DNA of 64,000 nucleotides, from assembly GCF_029784135.1 (NCBI RefSeq), contig NC_073745.1, forward strand, positions 245,051,624 through 245,115,623, read 5' to 3'. The position numbers and the translations under genes are program-made. Origin of the DNA: Toxorhynchites rutilus septentrionalis (Eukaryota; Arthropoda; Insecta; Diptera; Culicidae). This document shows positions 11,424 to 22,092 of this stretch, piece by piece (position 1 is the first letter of the stretch; every line of letters starts with the position of its first letter). The notes beneath the pieces were generated by a model. The model was not told the DNA's origin. It ran no database searches and saw only the letters and a list, made by a program, of their open reading frames with translations.

Positions 11424-11898
11424 ATGTTCAAGGTATGTTAAATTTTATACGGTGACATAGTGGCAGTTCGTCTTATAGATCATCTCGCAGATTATTGTAG
11501 CCCTCGCTTTGTTCGCCGCCGTCGCGGCTCAATGGGAGCATGGATATGGCCATGATCATAAGGATCATCACGCTTACCCTAAATACAAATTTGAGTACGG
11601 CGTTAAGGATCACAAGACCGGTGATAATAAACAACAATGGGAGCATCGTGATGGAGATGTCGTGAAGGGTCAGTACTCGCTGTATGAGCCGGATGGTACA
11701 AAACGTATTGTGGATTACACTTCCGACAAGCACAACGGATTCCAGGCTCACGTGAAGCGAGTAGGACATGCTCATCATCCAGAACACTATGGACATCACG
11801 AAGGAGGCGAATTTGGAGGAAAATCATATTACGGACACGGATATGGCCATGGTTACGCTAGCAGCTATGTCAATTCAAATCTTTACTCACATCACTGA
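11424..11898 (+). CDS. RR-2 cuticular protein (CPR family), gene 3
   Basis: Exon 1 11424-11432 (Met-Phe-Lys), intron 11433-11490 (58 bp), exon 2 11491-11898; 138 residues. The signal peptide ends near residue 16 (AAVAA), before [14 protein letters not shown]. The RR-2 domain spans about 33-92, with [14 protein letters not shown] (Asp where sisters have Glu). The tail is shorter than in genes 1 and 2: [15 protein letters not shown] and a final LYSHH. AATAAA is at 12007-12012. It is head-to-head with gene 2 but its coding sequence is no closer to gene 2 than gene 1 is, so the pair did not arise simply by local inversion. Confidence 0.93.
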
Positions 11899-12582
11899 TT
11901 AACGCGATGGCAAGGCGTGGTTCTGGAATATTATTTGGTAGCTATGAAATTGAGTTGTATGAATTGTTTACTTCTTTCCCAAAGGCATTGAATTGAAGAT
12001 AGTTGGAATAAATTATTGGAAGTTTTACTTATTTTCTTAGTTTCTTGGTCGATTCCGAAATAAATCGAAACACAGAAAAAAATATGTGTCTTTGGTGGAG
12101 TTGAAAAATATGTATTTCCTCAACGAAGGAAGGATTTAATTTTTTTGTTTGATTTAGTTGTTTGGTTAAATTTTGTTCGATTTGGTTGTGCTCATTATTT
12201 TTTCACTCATGACGGAAAACTCTGAACATTAGTGAAAACCAGTATTTTCGGGAATTTTCTATAGATAATTTCTGATTCATTCCAGGAAAGCATTGATTTT
12301 GAAACTACCAGAAAAAGATTGTTTTTTCGTAGTGTTCGGTTCTATCGGGTTGATTGAATACGATATCGTTCGGCTCGTCTTCGAAGATGTTCGGCCTTCG
12401 TCTGGTGAACTCGACTGGGTTTCAACTACTGTTGTGTAGAGCGAAATAGTGCAGAACTCGGGAGTTCAAATCGTTGTTAAAATTTGACAGAACTTACTTT
12501 CAATTTAAGTTGATATTAAGTTAAATGTTTACATTTGCTTATGTTTTTCGCTATTTCTCATTTTGGACTCATTCATTTATTA
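11899..12582. other. 3' UTR and intergenic DNA
   Basis: Contains the polyadenylation signal of gene 3 (12007-12012), then AT-rich DNA. Around 12335-12425 there is a more GC-rich stretch with repeated GTTCGG words. No coding or repeat identity recognised. Confidence 0.4.
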
Positions 12583-12650
12583 CTAGCTGACCCGGCAAAC
12601 GTTGTTCTGTCATAAAAAAATATTTCTAGTGAATATGTTGGTTGTTAAAT
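12583..12650 (-). mobile_element. Helitron-type 3' end
   Basis: Read on the minus strand the sequence ends GCCGGGTCAGCTAG at 12583, followed by T. The same terminus occurs at 17274 (minus), 28878 (plus) and, as CTGG, at 46705 (plus), always followed by T. CTRR followed by T is the Helitron 3' signature. The body of this copy would extend rightward, toward the replicase relic at 13890-14776, but other insertions lie between, so continuity is unproven. Confidence 0.5.
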
Positions 12651-12799
12651 AGATAATGATTATTGTATTGTAAGTGCACTTAAATGTTCTAACGATCTAC
12701 ATATACGAGAAACGCTCGTGACTTTTGTGTTCATACTTGTGTTTGACATACCGAGGAATAGAGCACTGATTCACTTGCGCACTGATTCACTTACCGACA

Positions 12800-13066
12800 C
12801 TGCAGAAACGACGAGAATTTCTCCAGAGACTGCTGATTTTCGACCTTCTTAACAACAATCCTGACTGTGCTGAAGTTTTGGGCAAGCTTCGAATCAACGC
12901 TCCAGGTAGAACAACCAGACAATTTGTTTTCTTCCGGCAAGCAGCACATCGTACTCTATACGGACAGAATAATCCCTTGGATGTTTGTTGCCAACGGTTC
13001 AATGAAGTGTATCATTTGTTTGAATTCGATATGTCCAGAAATGTGTTTGTTATAAGGACTCAATAA
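12800..13066 (+). pseudogene. C-terminal fragment of a non-LTR retrotransposon ORF2
   Basis: An open 88-codon frame reads LQKRREFLQRLLIFDLLN, then LGKLRINAPGRTTRQ, HRTLYGQNNPLDVCC and RFNEVYHLFEFDMSRNVF before TAA. This is the extreme C terminus typical of insect jockey/CR1-type reverse transcriptases. It is followed by an (AATA)n-like tail at about 13105-13125, as expected for a LINE 3' end. The rest of the element is absent (5' truncation), so no function is expected. Confidence 0.7.
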
Positions 13067-13125
13067 TTGAATTTTAGTCTGTCCGACAATTTCTTGGCGA
13101 AGACTGAATAAATAAATAAAAATAG

Positions 13126-13889
13126 AGCACCAAGTCAATGACCGCCGACAAAAAACAGAAACCATTCCTTTTGCTAATTCGATTTATTTCATTAACGAAT
13201 CTGACATGCTTGTTCTCATGAACGTGAAATGTAACAAAAAAAACTATTTTTGTCGTAAAGTAGAGACAATCAATAAAGAGAATAAATAAAAATTACAATT
13301 GTTGTTGCAAATGTATTTGTTGCTCTTCATCGAACCACAAAACTCATCATTGATATGAGCATTTCATGTTTTGCTCAGCTGTGGCGAATATGGTACTAAC
13401 CGATGATTTTCAATGTCAATGTCTACGTTGTTGATTTTTGTGGATGATTGTCCATCATTATCAGTATTTCTTCGTTGATGTATTGGACATCCACAATATC
13501 GAACAATAACCCATATTATCTCATTAGCAGACCCGGAAGCATTTTCAAATTGTTGGAATTTGAATGAAATAATACTAAAATATTAAATACTTAGCAGAAA
13601 TAATCCTGACACTAACTTAACATTTTTTTCTATAAATCTCCTTGTATTTGCGCCAAAACATTAGGTATAATGTAAAATAATTATCAGAGAAAATTTCCGT
13701 TCAATATTTTTCCCTACCTGTAGAGAATGTATCATTGTGTTAGAAAGAACACATAATAGATTTATAATGTTTGTGTTTAATGCGTGTTTATTTGGCTCAA
13801 AAATTTGTAACACATTTCGCTCTACTGAAATGGAACACGAAGCTCAATGACGTCCATATTGCATTGCTTTTCAAGGTTGCCACATTTGC
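13126..13889. other. AT-rich spacer between TE relics
   Basis: No convincing coding sequence. It lies between the LINE 3' fragment and the Helitron replicase relic and may be decayed Helitron sequence, but I cannot show it. Confidence 0.35.
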
Positions 13890-14776
13890 ACAACCCGATT
13901 GGACTTAAGTCGAACGGATTACAGAATGTGATATTACAATTGATTCGGATGATTTTGACTCGATCGGATTGCAGAATACGGGTGTGTAGTAGACGTAGAC
14001 ACATCTGGATTTTTTTGAGGAAATTACACTATCGATTTCTTCATAGCGTATTTTATCGACGATCCAGAATAAAAATGTGCATATGAAGTAATCCTTGCGT
14101 TTGCCATCCACCCGAATACATCCAACAAGGTGTGGGACCCAATAAGTGTAATGTTGTAATGAAGTTCATTCTCAATTTCATTCTTTTTTTGTTCGAACAT
14201 ACTTTCTGTCATGTCAATGCATGCGTTTTGGCCTAGTAATAGCAAAGGCTGTGTCGGCATTGCTCATGATAGCGTCTCGTAAGTGAGTGTATTTTTCCTC
14301 ACTAATAATCTAGAATCGCAGTCGTTCGCACTCCACCTCTATATCATTCGCAAGTAATTCTACGTTGTGATGGTATATGTTAGGAACCTTAGGAACTTTA
14401 TTACAATTGAAAAATACGATAGAGAATGTCGTTTGAATGGTGTGTGTCAACGATGAACTTGAGATTATTATTTCTTCTTCGAATCACAATTTCTCGCGGC
14501 ACTGAGCAGTCGCCTACCATGATTTTAGCAATATCTTCAAAAAACATTCGCATGGAATGTATACACGTGTTCTCCATCCGGTGTTTTATTAGGGTTGATG
14601 ACAATAACGTGATGGTCAGTTTTCGATCCGCGCATGTACGATTTGAAGAATTTCAATAATTCATTATGTTTATCCGAAATATCTTCCAGTTCGCCGGACT
14701 TGTTCATGGCTTTAGCAGAATTGAGGTTATTGGCGCATGTGTGGATGAAAGCTCGAAGTATCGGACATATTGCCAT
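13890..14776 (-). pseudogene. Degenerate Helitron replicase (Rep/HUH region)
   Basis: Minus-strand frames reproduce blocks of the Helitron N-terminal replicase in order. First is NNLNSAKAMNKS with SKTDHHVIVINPNKTPDGEH (about 14590-14730). After a frameshift at a run of T near 14542 come KIMVGDCSVPREIVIRRRNN and KFIVDTHHSND. Then FEQKKNEIENELHYN (about 14180), SHTLLDVFGWMANAR and, in alternating frames, a degraded His-box (SYAHF / FICTF) followed by LFWIVDKIRYEEIDSVIS. The usual HUH pair is not intact. Several frameshifts make it a fossil. No helicase domain was found. Confidence 0.68.
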
Positions 14777-14889
14777 CTGTCTTTTAACAAGGGTCCAAAA
14801 CCAACAAGGGAAAAAAACTTTTGAGGTTATATGTATTTCTATGTCAAATTTAATAAAAAAAAAGTTGATTTGTTTCTGTATATGGCCAC

Positions 14890-15062
14890 CCTAATCAGTA
14901 CTAAACATACGGTAATCGATACCCTAGTGGTATCATATACAGTTTACGTCCTATTATCATGCCTACTAAATTTTATGTGCTTATTTTTATGAAAATCGTT
15001 CGAGCCGTTTCGGAGGAGTTCGACCACGAACATCTTGACACGAGATTTTTATATATATAAAT
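14890..15062. repeat. Noncoding Helitron-associated sequence (probable)
   Basis: Contains GAAAATCGTTCGAGCCGTTT and CACGAGATTTTTATATATA, words I associate with subterminal noncoding Helitron sequence in mosquitoes. The assignment is from memory of the family and is tentative. Confidence 0.35.
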
Positions 15063-15240
15063 ATAGAAAATTTATTATTTATTAGTTATTATTTATTATT
15101 TATTATTTATTATTTATTATTTATTATTTATTATTTATTATTTATTATTTAGTATTTGTTATTTGTTATTTGTTTTTTATTATTTATTATTTATTATTCA
15201 TTATTTATTGTTTATTGTTTATTGTTTATTATTTATTCTT
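15063..15240. repeat. Heptanucleotide microsatellite (ATTATTT)n
   Basis: More than 20 consecutive units of a 7-bp ATTATTT motif, with diverged units (GTATTTG, TTGTTTA) toward 15150-15225. The sequence shows this directly. Confidence 0.95.
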
Positions 15241-15388
15241 TTCACATTACTGAATCATTTTTTCTGAATTTTTGTCTTCTTCAATAATTTCATTATTTAA
15301 AATTAATCATTAATTTAGAAAAAAAATCCTTCATTGTAACATTGTCTTTGGTTTCTCTTCCTCGTGATGTCTTGTAAATGCTCTAGAA

Positions 15389-15696
15389 CAGGGGTTTTCA
15401 GTTTTTTTTATGGCAGCGCACTTTTTATACCAAAAACATTTGACGGAGCACCTACATTTTTGAATCAATAAAACAAATCCTATTTGCATTGACATCACCC
15501 AACTGGGTAAAACTCTATTTCGGTTGCGCATCGCAGTTACACTACATCTGAACCGAAGAAAACAAGATAAATCACTATATGTCCAGTGAAATTAAATTAA
15601 AGAATGTTTTTCTTCAAGGCGAGTTTTCAACCGGGAGCATTTGCTATAACTTCGCAGAGCACAAATTTCCCGTGGAGCACCGTTTGAAAACCCCTG
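15389..15696. mobile_element. hAT-type MITE, 308 bp, with 8-bp target duplication
   Basis: Termini CAGGGGTTTTCA (15389) and TGAAAACCCCTG (to 15696) are exact inverses. They are flanked by the identical 8-mer CTCTAGAA at 15381-15388 and 15697-15704. CAGGGG ends and an 8-bp duplication are diagnostic of hAT elements. There is no transposase inside. The perfect target duplication suggests a relatively recent insertion. Confidence 0.9.
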
Positions 15697-15704
15697 CTCT
15701 AGAA

Positions 15705-16171
15705 TATCGATGTGTTGCTCCATTGCCTCCTATAAATTGATATCAAACTAATATGATTGTCCTTTTATAGTTCGAAAGGTTATTCAAAGTCAAAGAATGT
15801 ATATCTCTATCAAACAAAACTAATTTCAAGTTTATTATACTGCAATAGAATATATTGTTTCATTGGTCGGATATTGAAGTGTTAGAGAATTAATGACTCC
15901 ATTTCATAGAAGTAAGTATCTTTCAAGATATATTTTTAATGAATTTCAACATTTCATTCGACGATTCGATTTTATGGCGACTGCTTGATTTTTCGGCTCT
16001 GTTTTACGTGTATGATCTACGTGATCCAAATAAATGGATCATAATTGGATTTAAAAGACAACCAATTCTAAAAAATAAATTATTTTATTAATAGAAAAGT
16101 GAAACTGTATCTTTTTTCGTAACCTTGAAGATATAATGCGCAACACTGCCTTCTCTACACCTAAACTAGCG
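15705..16171. other. Intergenic DNA, nothing recognised
   Basis: AT-rich noncoding sequence with no clear repeat ends or ORFs. Confidence 0.4.
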
Positions 16172-16830
16172 TTTTTTTTTTATTTAAATCGTTTATTTTT
16201 ACAGGCTCAGTTACATAGGTTTAAAGGAGCCGAACTCCTTACTGTATTGTTAATAGTATATATACATTTTTCCTTAATTCTAATGTTAATAATATAGGAA
16301 ACCGATCACTCGCGGTCGGCTCGAGTTTAGAAGGGTGACATATTTTCTTCAGGAAAAGGAGGGGATATGAGGATATATTGACAATGATCACACTCACACA
16401 CTCAATCACACTCATCACACTCAATTCTTAAACCTATCTTATATCTAATATGTATTTACATTTCATCTTATTCTTAAGAAGGGATCCGATCTCTCACAAA
16501 GGAAAAGGAAAAGGAAAAACTAAGTGTATAAGGACAATCACACACGAAGATCGATAGCTTTAAGGAATGCATATAAACTAGCGTAGGCAGAAAACATTTC
16601 ATCTTCGGCAGAAAAACTGCTTTTTCGTGTACTAAATGAACAAATAAAAGCATCTGTTTCAAAAGCTTCAAAATATTTAAATGTATGGGAGCAGACATCT
16701 CTTTCTTTTTTTTTCTTTTTTCGTCTCTTTTGGGATTGTACCAAAAAAAATTCTAACGATGGCAACGGGGATCAAACCAAGGCCGGCTACAATACAAGGC
16801 TGTTTAACACGATCACGCTATTCATAAAGC
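16172..16830 (-). mobile_element. Possible tRNA-derived retroposon
   Basis: On the minus strand, a pol III B-box-like GGTTTGATCCC occurs at 16768-16778, preceded by GTAGCCGGCC and a tRNA-like head. The far end (16172-16200) is a run of T on the plus strand, i.e. an A-rich tail on the minus strand. The 660-bp span is long for a SINE, so two fused elements are possible. No target duplication was identified. Confidence 0.4.
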
Positions 16831-17146
16831 TACTGTTGCTGTTGTATAAATACGTGATAATATTACACCTCATTATAAATTGAAGATGAAAAGTGTTTTC
16901 TAACAGTAAAAAGAAGAACACAAACGAGAATCTATACGAGCAAACTATACGAAAAGCTTTAATACATGCTCATTTGCAATGTGTCTCCTGTTTCGCTCAC
17001 TCAAATTGATCCTATATTGAAATTGCATATATATATTCGGCCATCCCATGTCAAACCGATAGAGTGGTTCTCATATTTTCGTCAAAAGTGGTAATTATGT
17101 TCTTTATTGCAATAAATTAGCCTCGTATTTTTTTATTTTTGTATTA

Positions 17147-18966
17147 GGGTGCACATTTCCATTTTTAGAGTGGTCCGAAAAATCAATTTTTTCCACTTTT
17201 TCCAAAATGTTTTTTTTTAAATTCATAACTTTTGAACCATCGAGCCGATTTAGATTTAGATTTTTATTAAAAACTAGCTGATCCGACGAACTTCGTCCCG
17301 CCCAAAACAATTTTTTTTTATTTGAATACTTTCAAACAACCACGTTTTCTTACTAAGTGAACGTTATCGAGTCCAATCACTGAGCTCTTCATTGATTGAT
17401 TACCCTTTGACCCTTTACAATTTCCTTTCAATATAAATCGTCTAGTACTTCTACAAAAATGGTCCTTATAATATAAAATTATATTCAGGCACAATTCTCG
17501 TCAAGATTCCTCAAGCGTTTGGAAATAACATGTGCCTCCGTTGCATGGAATACATGTTTGATACAGAGAATATTACAAACTAAAGACAGCTCAAATCGGA
17601 CCATTCCTTCCTCGGGTTTGGGGCACACCAACACATATAGATAGAAGATATAGGAAAACGTTATTCCGTCTGAAAATCCTTTTCCACTTTCGATCAAAAA
17701 TCAATTTCGTTAGCGCCAACATCAAATGGACTAACAACGTTTAGCTAATTGTAGAACATATGGGAATTCAATTTTCCGAATTTTACGATTTTTCTCTCCG
17801 CTATATTGATTTACAGGAAGAGACGAATACAACAAAATACAGGAGGCTTAAATCGGACCCTCCCTTCTTCGGGTTTTCCGCTTACCAACAGATTTTGCAT
17901 TTACATTTTGATTTTTTACATTTTTATTTATATAGATTATTGAACTTACAAAACAAATGGATTTTATTTTTTTAATTATTGATTATAGTCGTTTTTTATT
18001 GTTTTCATGGCTTTGGACCAGAGGGCGCTATATTTTTCTTGAAAGCTGAGGATTTTCTACATAACATATCTCGATATCAGAGATGCGTTTGTTACCGATG
18101 ATTTAAAAATACAGTTTTTCCCTTTTTTCCAATACAAAAACTCATAGCTTCTAAACTACTGAACCGATTCAGATGATTGACATATCAAATTGAAGCTGGT
18201 GAGTTAGTTTTCTTTGATAAAATATTACTTTTACGAAAAATTTGGATTCTCATTTTTGTAATTATTGATTGAGTTTGTTTTTCATAGTTTTCTCGATTTT
18301 TCAGAGGGCGCTATATTTTTTTAGATTTTTCTGGAAAGCTGAGGTTTTTTTACATAATATATCCGAAAATCAGAGAGGTGCTATTTTTCGTTTTTGCGCT
18401 ATTATTCTACAAATTTAACATGTTCTAAGTCTTCGTTCAATATTCCTATGTGACTGGACTAGACCTATGCGACTAGAATCCAATCTACCCGCGAGTGTGA
18501 TATTTTTTCGAAGATAGGTAGCATATTGGATTCAATTAAATTTGTCGATCATCTAAACCGGTTCAGCAGTTCAAATGTTATGAATTTTTGCAATAAGTAT
18601 ATTTTGGATGAAAGGGGAAAAATGTTTTTTTCGGACCCCCGGTTAACTTTTTAAAATCATATCTCAAAAACGAAAAAATATAATCTCTGATATTGAGATA
18701 TGTAATGCAAGAAATCCTCTACATTCAAGAAAAAATATAAAAAAATATAACGGCTTCTAGTCCAAAGCCATGAAAACAATAAAAAACGAATACAATCAAT
18801 AATTACTAAAACAAAATCCATTTGTAGTGCAAGTTCAATAATTTTTGGCTTCAATTTGATATGTCGAACATCCAAATCGGTTTAGTGGTTCAAAAGTAAT
18901 GAATTTTCGAAAAAAGTCATTTTTGAGTAAAGTGGAAAAAAAATTACTTTTTGGGCCACCCTAAAA
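17147..18966. repeat. Foldback repeat Q (copy 1), interrupted by a Helitron-like element
   Basis: Both ends carry GGGTG...CCATTTT / inverted GGGCCACCCT-type sequence, and the interior repeats a unit containing TTCATAACTTTTGAAC and CCGATTTAGAT. It is direct at 17220 and 18140 and inverted at 18560 and 18870. The arms are strongly complementary (for example 17940-18060 versus 18660-18860). A second copy is at 26757-27835. No protein is encoded. Confidence 0.7.
17274..17936 (-). mobile_element. Nonautonomous Helitron-like element (663 bp)
   Basis: On the minus strand it starts TCTATATAAATAAAAATG (17936) and ends GATCAGCTAG (17274), flanked by A and T. It sits inside foldback Q. The opposite arm of Q (about 18800-18860) preserves the unoccupied site, in which AAAA is joined directly to TTATTGAAC. 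TC start, CTAG end, insertion between A and T, and no target duplication are the Helitron hallmarks. Confidence 0.75.
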
Positions 18967-19440
18967 TGATAACGGTCACCCTAACGGAAAAATTAAAAAA
19001 TAGGGGTCTAATTTTTTGCGATAAAGATCAATACTATCTCTTTTCATGGAAATCTGAGAATCACTATATTAGTTTGGCATGAAATGGTTGTATTATAAAA
19101 ATGATATACAAGTATTGGGGAGTAGCGCATTTTCTGTTATTTTTAGGCTCATTCAATGTAATAAATCGGAATGCCAAAACATGTGCAAAAAAAATTATAA
19201 GAGGTTGTGTCCAAGATACGACCGCATTGTTGACCTAGAACTACGCTGTTATTTTATATAAGTCGCTTGTTTATACCTTCGGATATTATTCTATAATGCT
19301 GTGAAATTTTAGAAACAACTGCTTAGTAGAATAATCTCTGAAATGATTTTTTCATTGTAGAATCAGTTGACGATAATTGATTGATGATTCATTCTTGCCG
19401 CAAAACAATCGTATGTCGCAATTTATTTCATGTCTATGCA
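18967..19440. other. Intergenic DNA with a repeat-family remnant
   Basis: At about 19203-19245, GGTTGTGTCC...ACGACCGCATTGTTGACCTAG resembles the end module of repeat Y (see 50514-51987). Otherwise nothing was recognised. Confidence 0.4.
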
Positions 19441-19681
19441 TTGAAAATTTACCTCGAAGGCTATTCCGGTGGCCTTTTTCGAAATTGACATAGACTCGGC
19501 TACAGTCGATTATATACATGTTGCAGCAGCATATCGTTCGTACAAGCTAAGCGTAAACCAAGCGCCAAACAAGCGTTCACCATAGCATGCATACAGAGCC
19601 ATACATTGGTGGCTTGAAACTACTAGCAATATAAACATTTCTCATCATTTTGCGCTATTCTCAAAAGAAACGCTTCTGTTA

Positions 19682-20012
19682 ATATTACTGGCCTCGAAAT
19701 AAGTTGCATTACTTTCTCATGCTCGAGAGAAGCGCAGCTGTCACCCTGAATGGAGGAAGTTTTGCTACTGGCAAGCAAAACCTATCCACATACAAAATTC
19801 CAGAACATTTACTTTCTTTATGACTAAACAAGAGAAATAAACTCTTTTTGTTAGTAACTACCTCGAAAACAGTAGCAATGCTTCATTATGATCAATATTA
19901 GCGCAAATGCAATCCTAGTTGAAGGCAGTTTTGCGACTGGCACGCGAACCCAAATAACTTATAACATTCCAGTAAGACATTCAAGATGCTTGGTATTCCC
20001 AAATAATTTTTT
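19682..20012. repeat. Two diverged tandem units (about 165-175 bp)
   Basis: Two successive blocks share CCTCGAAA, AGGAAGTTTTGCTACTGGCA versus AGGCAGTTTTGCGACTGGCA, and AATTCCAG / CATTCCAG in the same order. They lie directly downstream (minus strand) of the retrotransposon ORF1 relic and may be its fused partner. Function unknown. Confidence 0.5.
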
Positions 20013-20051
20013 GGTGCACAACCTTAACGTCTGCTTCGCCATAACGTCATT

Positions 20052-20474
20052 TTAATGCATTGATGCATTCTCAAAGGCACATACGAAGTACTTATGAAGA
20101 CGGAAAATAAACAATGTTAACTGCTTGGAAAAAGACTGAATTATGCCACACAGCTTGTACTCTGCTGTAACACCCATCGATGCGAATTCGCTGATGAGTT
20201 TGTCAAGAGCGACCGCCTTCACCACCAGGGGGGGGAGCTTGACTTTGGTTGCTGCCTGGGCGTTTACATTTTCGACCGACGCGCCGAAATCGCCTACTTC
20301 GCTGTTGTTCGGTGTGGTGTCACATTCGCGAAGGCTCGGTTCAGTGCGAGCGCTTTTCACTGCACCAACACCGCGTGCATCATTAGATGACGTTTACCTC
20401 GTAATTTTATTGCCCCTGGCAATGCGTTTGTTTTTTGCAGGGCTCGAACCTGCCTTCCTCTTCTTCTTGCTCAT
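20052..20474 (-). pseudogene. Probable non-LTR retrotransposon ORF1 fragment
   Basis: From ATG 20472-20474 the minus strand reads MSKKKRKAGSSPAKNKR, an in-frame TAA at 20394-20396, then SNDARGVGAVKSARTEP, PPLVVKAVALDKLISEFASM and GVTAEYKLCG. After that the sequence diverges to an unrelated ending. The Lys-rich start and PPLVV...LISEF block resemble ORF1 (gag-like) proteins of mosquito jockey-type elements, from recollection of the family. The plus-strand 202-codon frame over this region is a shadow. Confidence 0.5.
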
Positions 20475-20749
20475 CGCACACTACGTGAAGCGTCCAATTT
20501 ATGACGCGGAAAGAAGAACACACGATACGAATAACGCGAAAAACGAACAGAAAAATCAAACGACGATTTCCAAGTTGGATTACCACTGGTGGGGTCCAAT
20601 CTTAGATAGAAGCGCAGCGGAAGCAACTCAACTGGATTACTCAACAGTCCGATGCCGAATAAAAGTTTGCCTCAGCGAGATTCACTGTTTATACTCTAGG
20701 CAAGTATTCCCCTTCATTCTTCTTCTTTTCCTTTGTTCACGGAGATTTT

Positions 20750-21229
20750 AAATACTAAGATTTCCCCTCCGTTGGTCGTCGATGAGTTGCTCGTTATTGA
20801 TAGCTCTATTCGGGAAAGCACTCAAATTGACAGAACAAATATATGGGCAAATAGAAACACTTAAAGTTTTTATGAATTTTAACCATTCACTAACCAGGGT
20901 ATTCTAATGTATGGCACATTAAACAAATCTTACGGAATTTCCGATTCGTTTAGTATGTAAATCGTGAAAATCCGTTCCCGGCAAAAATAGTTATTAACGT
21001 TAACTTTATTTCATAAAAACGTGACCTGTTTTCTGATTTGACACCCTTAATGAAAGACGTAGTTCTACGTCAAAATAATTTTGGGTGTACAGAAGGAATA
21101 CTCTTATGCCTGAAAATGGCTACTGTGTAATGTACAATTTACAGATACGATAAAACATGTAAAATGTACACGATTAAAATCCGGTTCTGTTACAATTAAA
21201 ATGCCAATGAGCCTAAATAAACAAAAATA
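20750..21229. other. Intergenic DNA with dispersed-repeat fragments
   Basis: The stretch at about 20920-21050 (words TTTCCGATTCG, AAAACGTGACCTGTTTTCTG) recurs inverted at about 54710-54870. At 21055-21075, GACGTAGTTCTACGTC is another instance of the palindromic end motif of the X/Y repeat family. Confidence 0.5.
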
Positions 21230-21425
21230 AACAAATGGGATAAAAAAGACCCTGAGCACGCCACGAATGTATTCGAATGTATTCACCTCTCACACTCAAG
21301 GTATTGGAAATGGAAATTTGGCGAATACACATGTAATCCGACCGAAAATCCCTCGACCAAAATGGGAATCGAACTCGTGCTCGATTATTCGAATACGGAG
21401 GCTCTGTATATTGAGAATGTTAATA
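21230..21425 (-). mobile_element. tRNA-derived SINE (candidate)
   Basis: On the minus strand the sequence contains GAGTTCGATTCCC (B-box-like, about 21362-21374), preceded by CAGAGCCTCCG and followed by TCGAGGGATTTTCGGTCGG. This matches the layout of tRNA-related SINEs. A target duplication was not found, so the boundaries are approximate. Confidence 0.5.
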
Positions 21426-21678
21426 GACATGATTTGAGACAAAGACAACTAGCATGCGTTTTTCACCAAATGATGATGATGGCGGTTACGTCAATTATGC
21501 AATAGTGTGTGGTATAATTCTTCAAATAAATAGGAAAGGCTCAAAAGTACATTCAGATATATTTATTTCAGGGATGCGATCAAGATAAATACACAGTTAA
21601 AACAGACATGAAATAGAGATTAATGGTGCACGAACGATGAAAATTGGCATAACCGCTGGTATATCCATAGCCACGTTT

Positions 21679-22092
21679 CTAATATGAAAATTCTCCTCCA
21701 AATCCTCCCTCATAGTGTCCATAAACCTGTGGATGGTGAGCGTGACCAACTCGCTTCACGTGTGCTTGGAATCCATGAATCTTGTCGGAAGTGTATTCCA
21801 CGATACGCTCGGTACCATCGGGTTCATGTAGAGAGTATTGACCCTTCACGACATCTCCATCACGATGTTCCCATTGTTGTTTGATATCTCCGGTTTTGGG
21901 ATCCTTAACACCGTACTCAAACTTGTACTTTGGATAAGCGTAATAATCCTTGTGATCGTGACCTCCGTATTCACCTTCCCACTGGGCCGAAACGATTACT
22001 GTCAGAGTGAGAACTAAAGCAAACTGAAAATGGTAGGAGTTAGGCATTTTGTGATGAAAATGTTCCAGAACTCTTAAGTTAACCTTCAACAT
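21679..22092 (-). CDS. RR-2 cuticular protein (CPR family), gene 4, early stop
   Basis: Exon 1 22084-22092 (Met-Leu-Lys), intron 22024-22083, exon 2 21679-22023. The product is 117 residues: signal peptide to about 16, RR-2 domain at about 34-93 ([18 protein letters not shown]), ending GGFGGEFSY at TAG (21679-21681). Beyond the stop the same frame still reads KRGYGYTSGYANF, a recognisable match to the sister tail [15 protein letters not shown] in gene 5. The stop therefore truncates an ancestral tail. The intron is 60 nt, a multiple of three, with no in-frame stop, so a retained intron would add 20 residues after Lys3. The domain itself is intact. Confidence 0.85.
   Translation of the reverse strand: MLKVNLRVLEHFHHKMPNSYHFQFALVLTLTVIVSAQWEGEYGGHDHKDYYAYPKYKFEYGVKDPKTGDIKQQWEHRDGDVVKGQYSLHEPDGTERIVEYTSDKIHGFQAHVKRVGHAHHPQVYGHYEGGFGGEFSY

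Noticed and set aside
10359..11898. Genes 2 and 3 as products of a simple local inverted duplication
   Set aside because: Gene 2 is far more similar to gene 1 (including promoter block and intron length) than to gene 3, so the head-to-head arrangement has another origin.
14024..14260. Independent 78-codon gene
   Set aside because: It falls between, and in order with, other Helitron replicase blocks (FEQKKNEIENELHYN, HTLLDVFGWMANAR) and is part of that relic.
16761..16785. Possible functional tRNA gene (minus strand B box)
   Set aside because: No cloverleaf can be folded with a proper acceptor and anticodon arm. An A-rich tail and long body indicate a retroposon. The same holds for 21364-21374, 36380 and 50985.
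20143..20751. 202-codon plus-strand frame
   Set aside because: It is antisense to the ORF1-like relic, which has recognisable composition and start. The plus frame has no domain.
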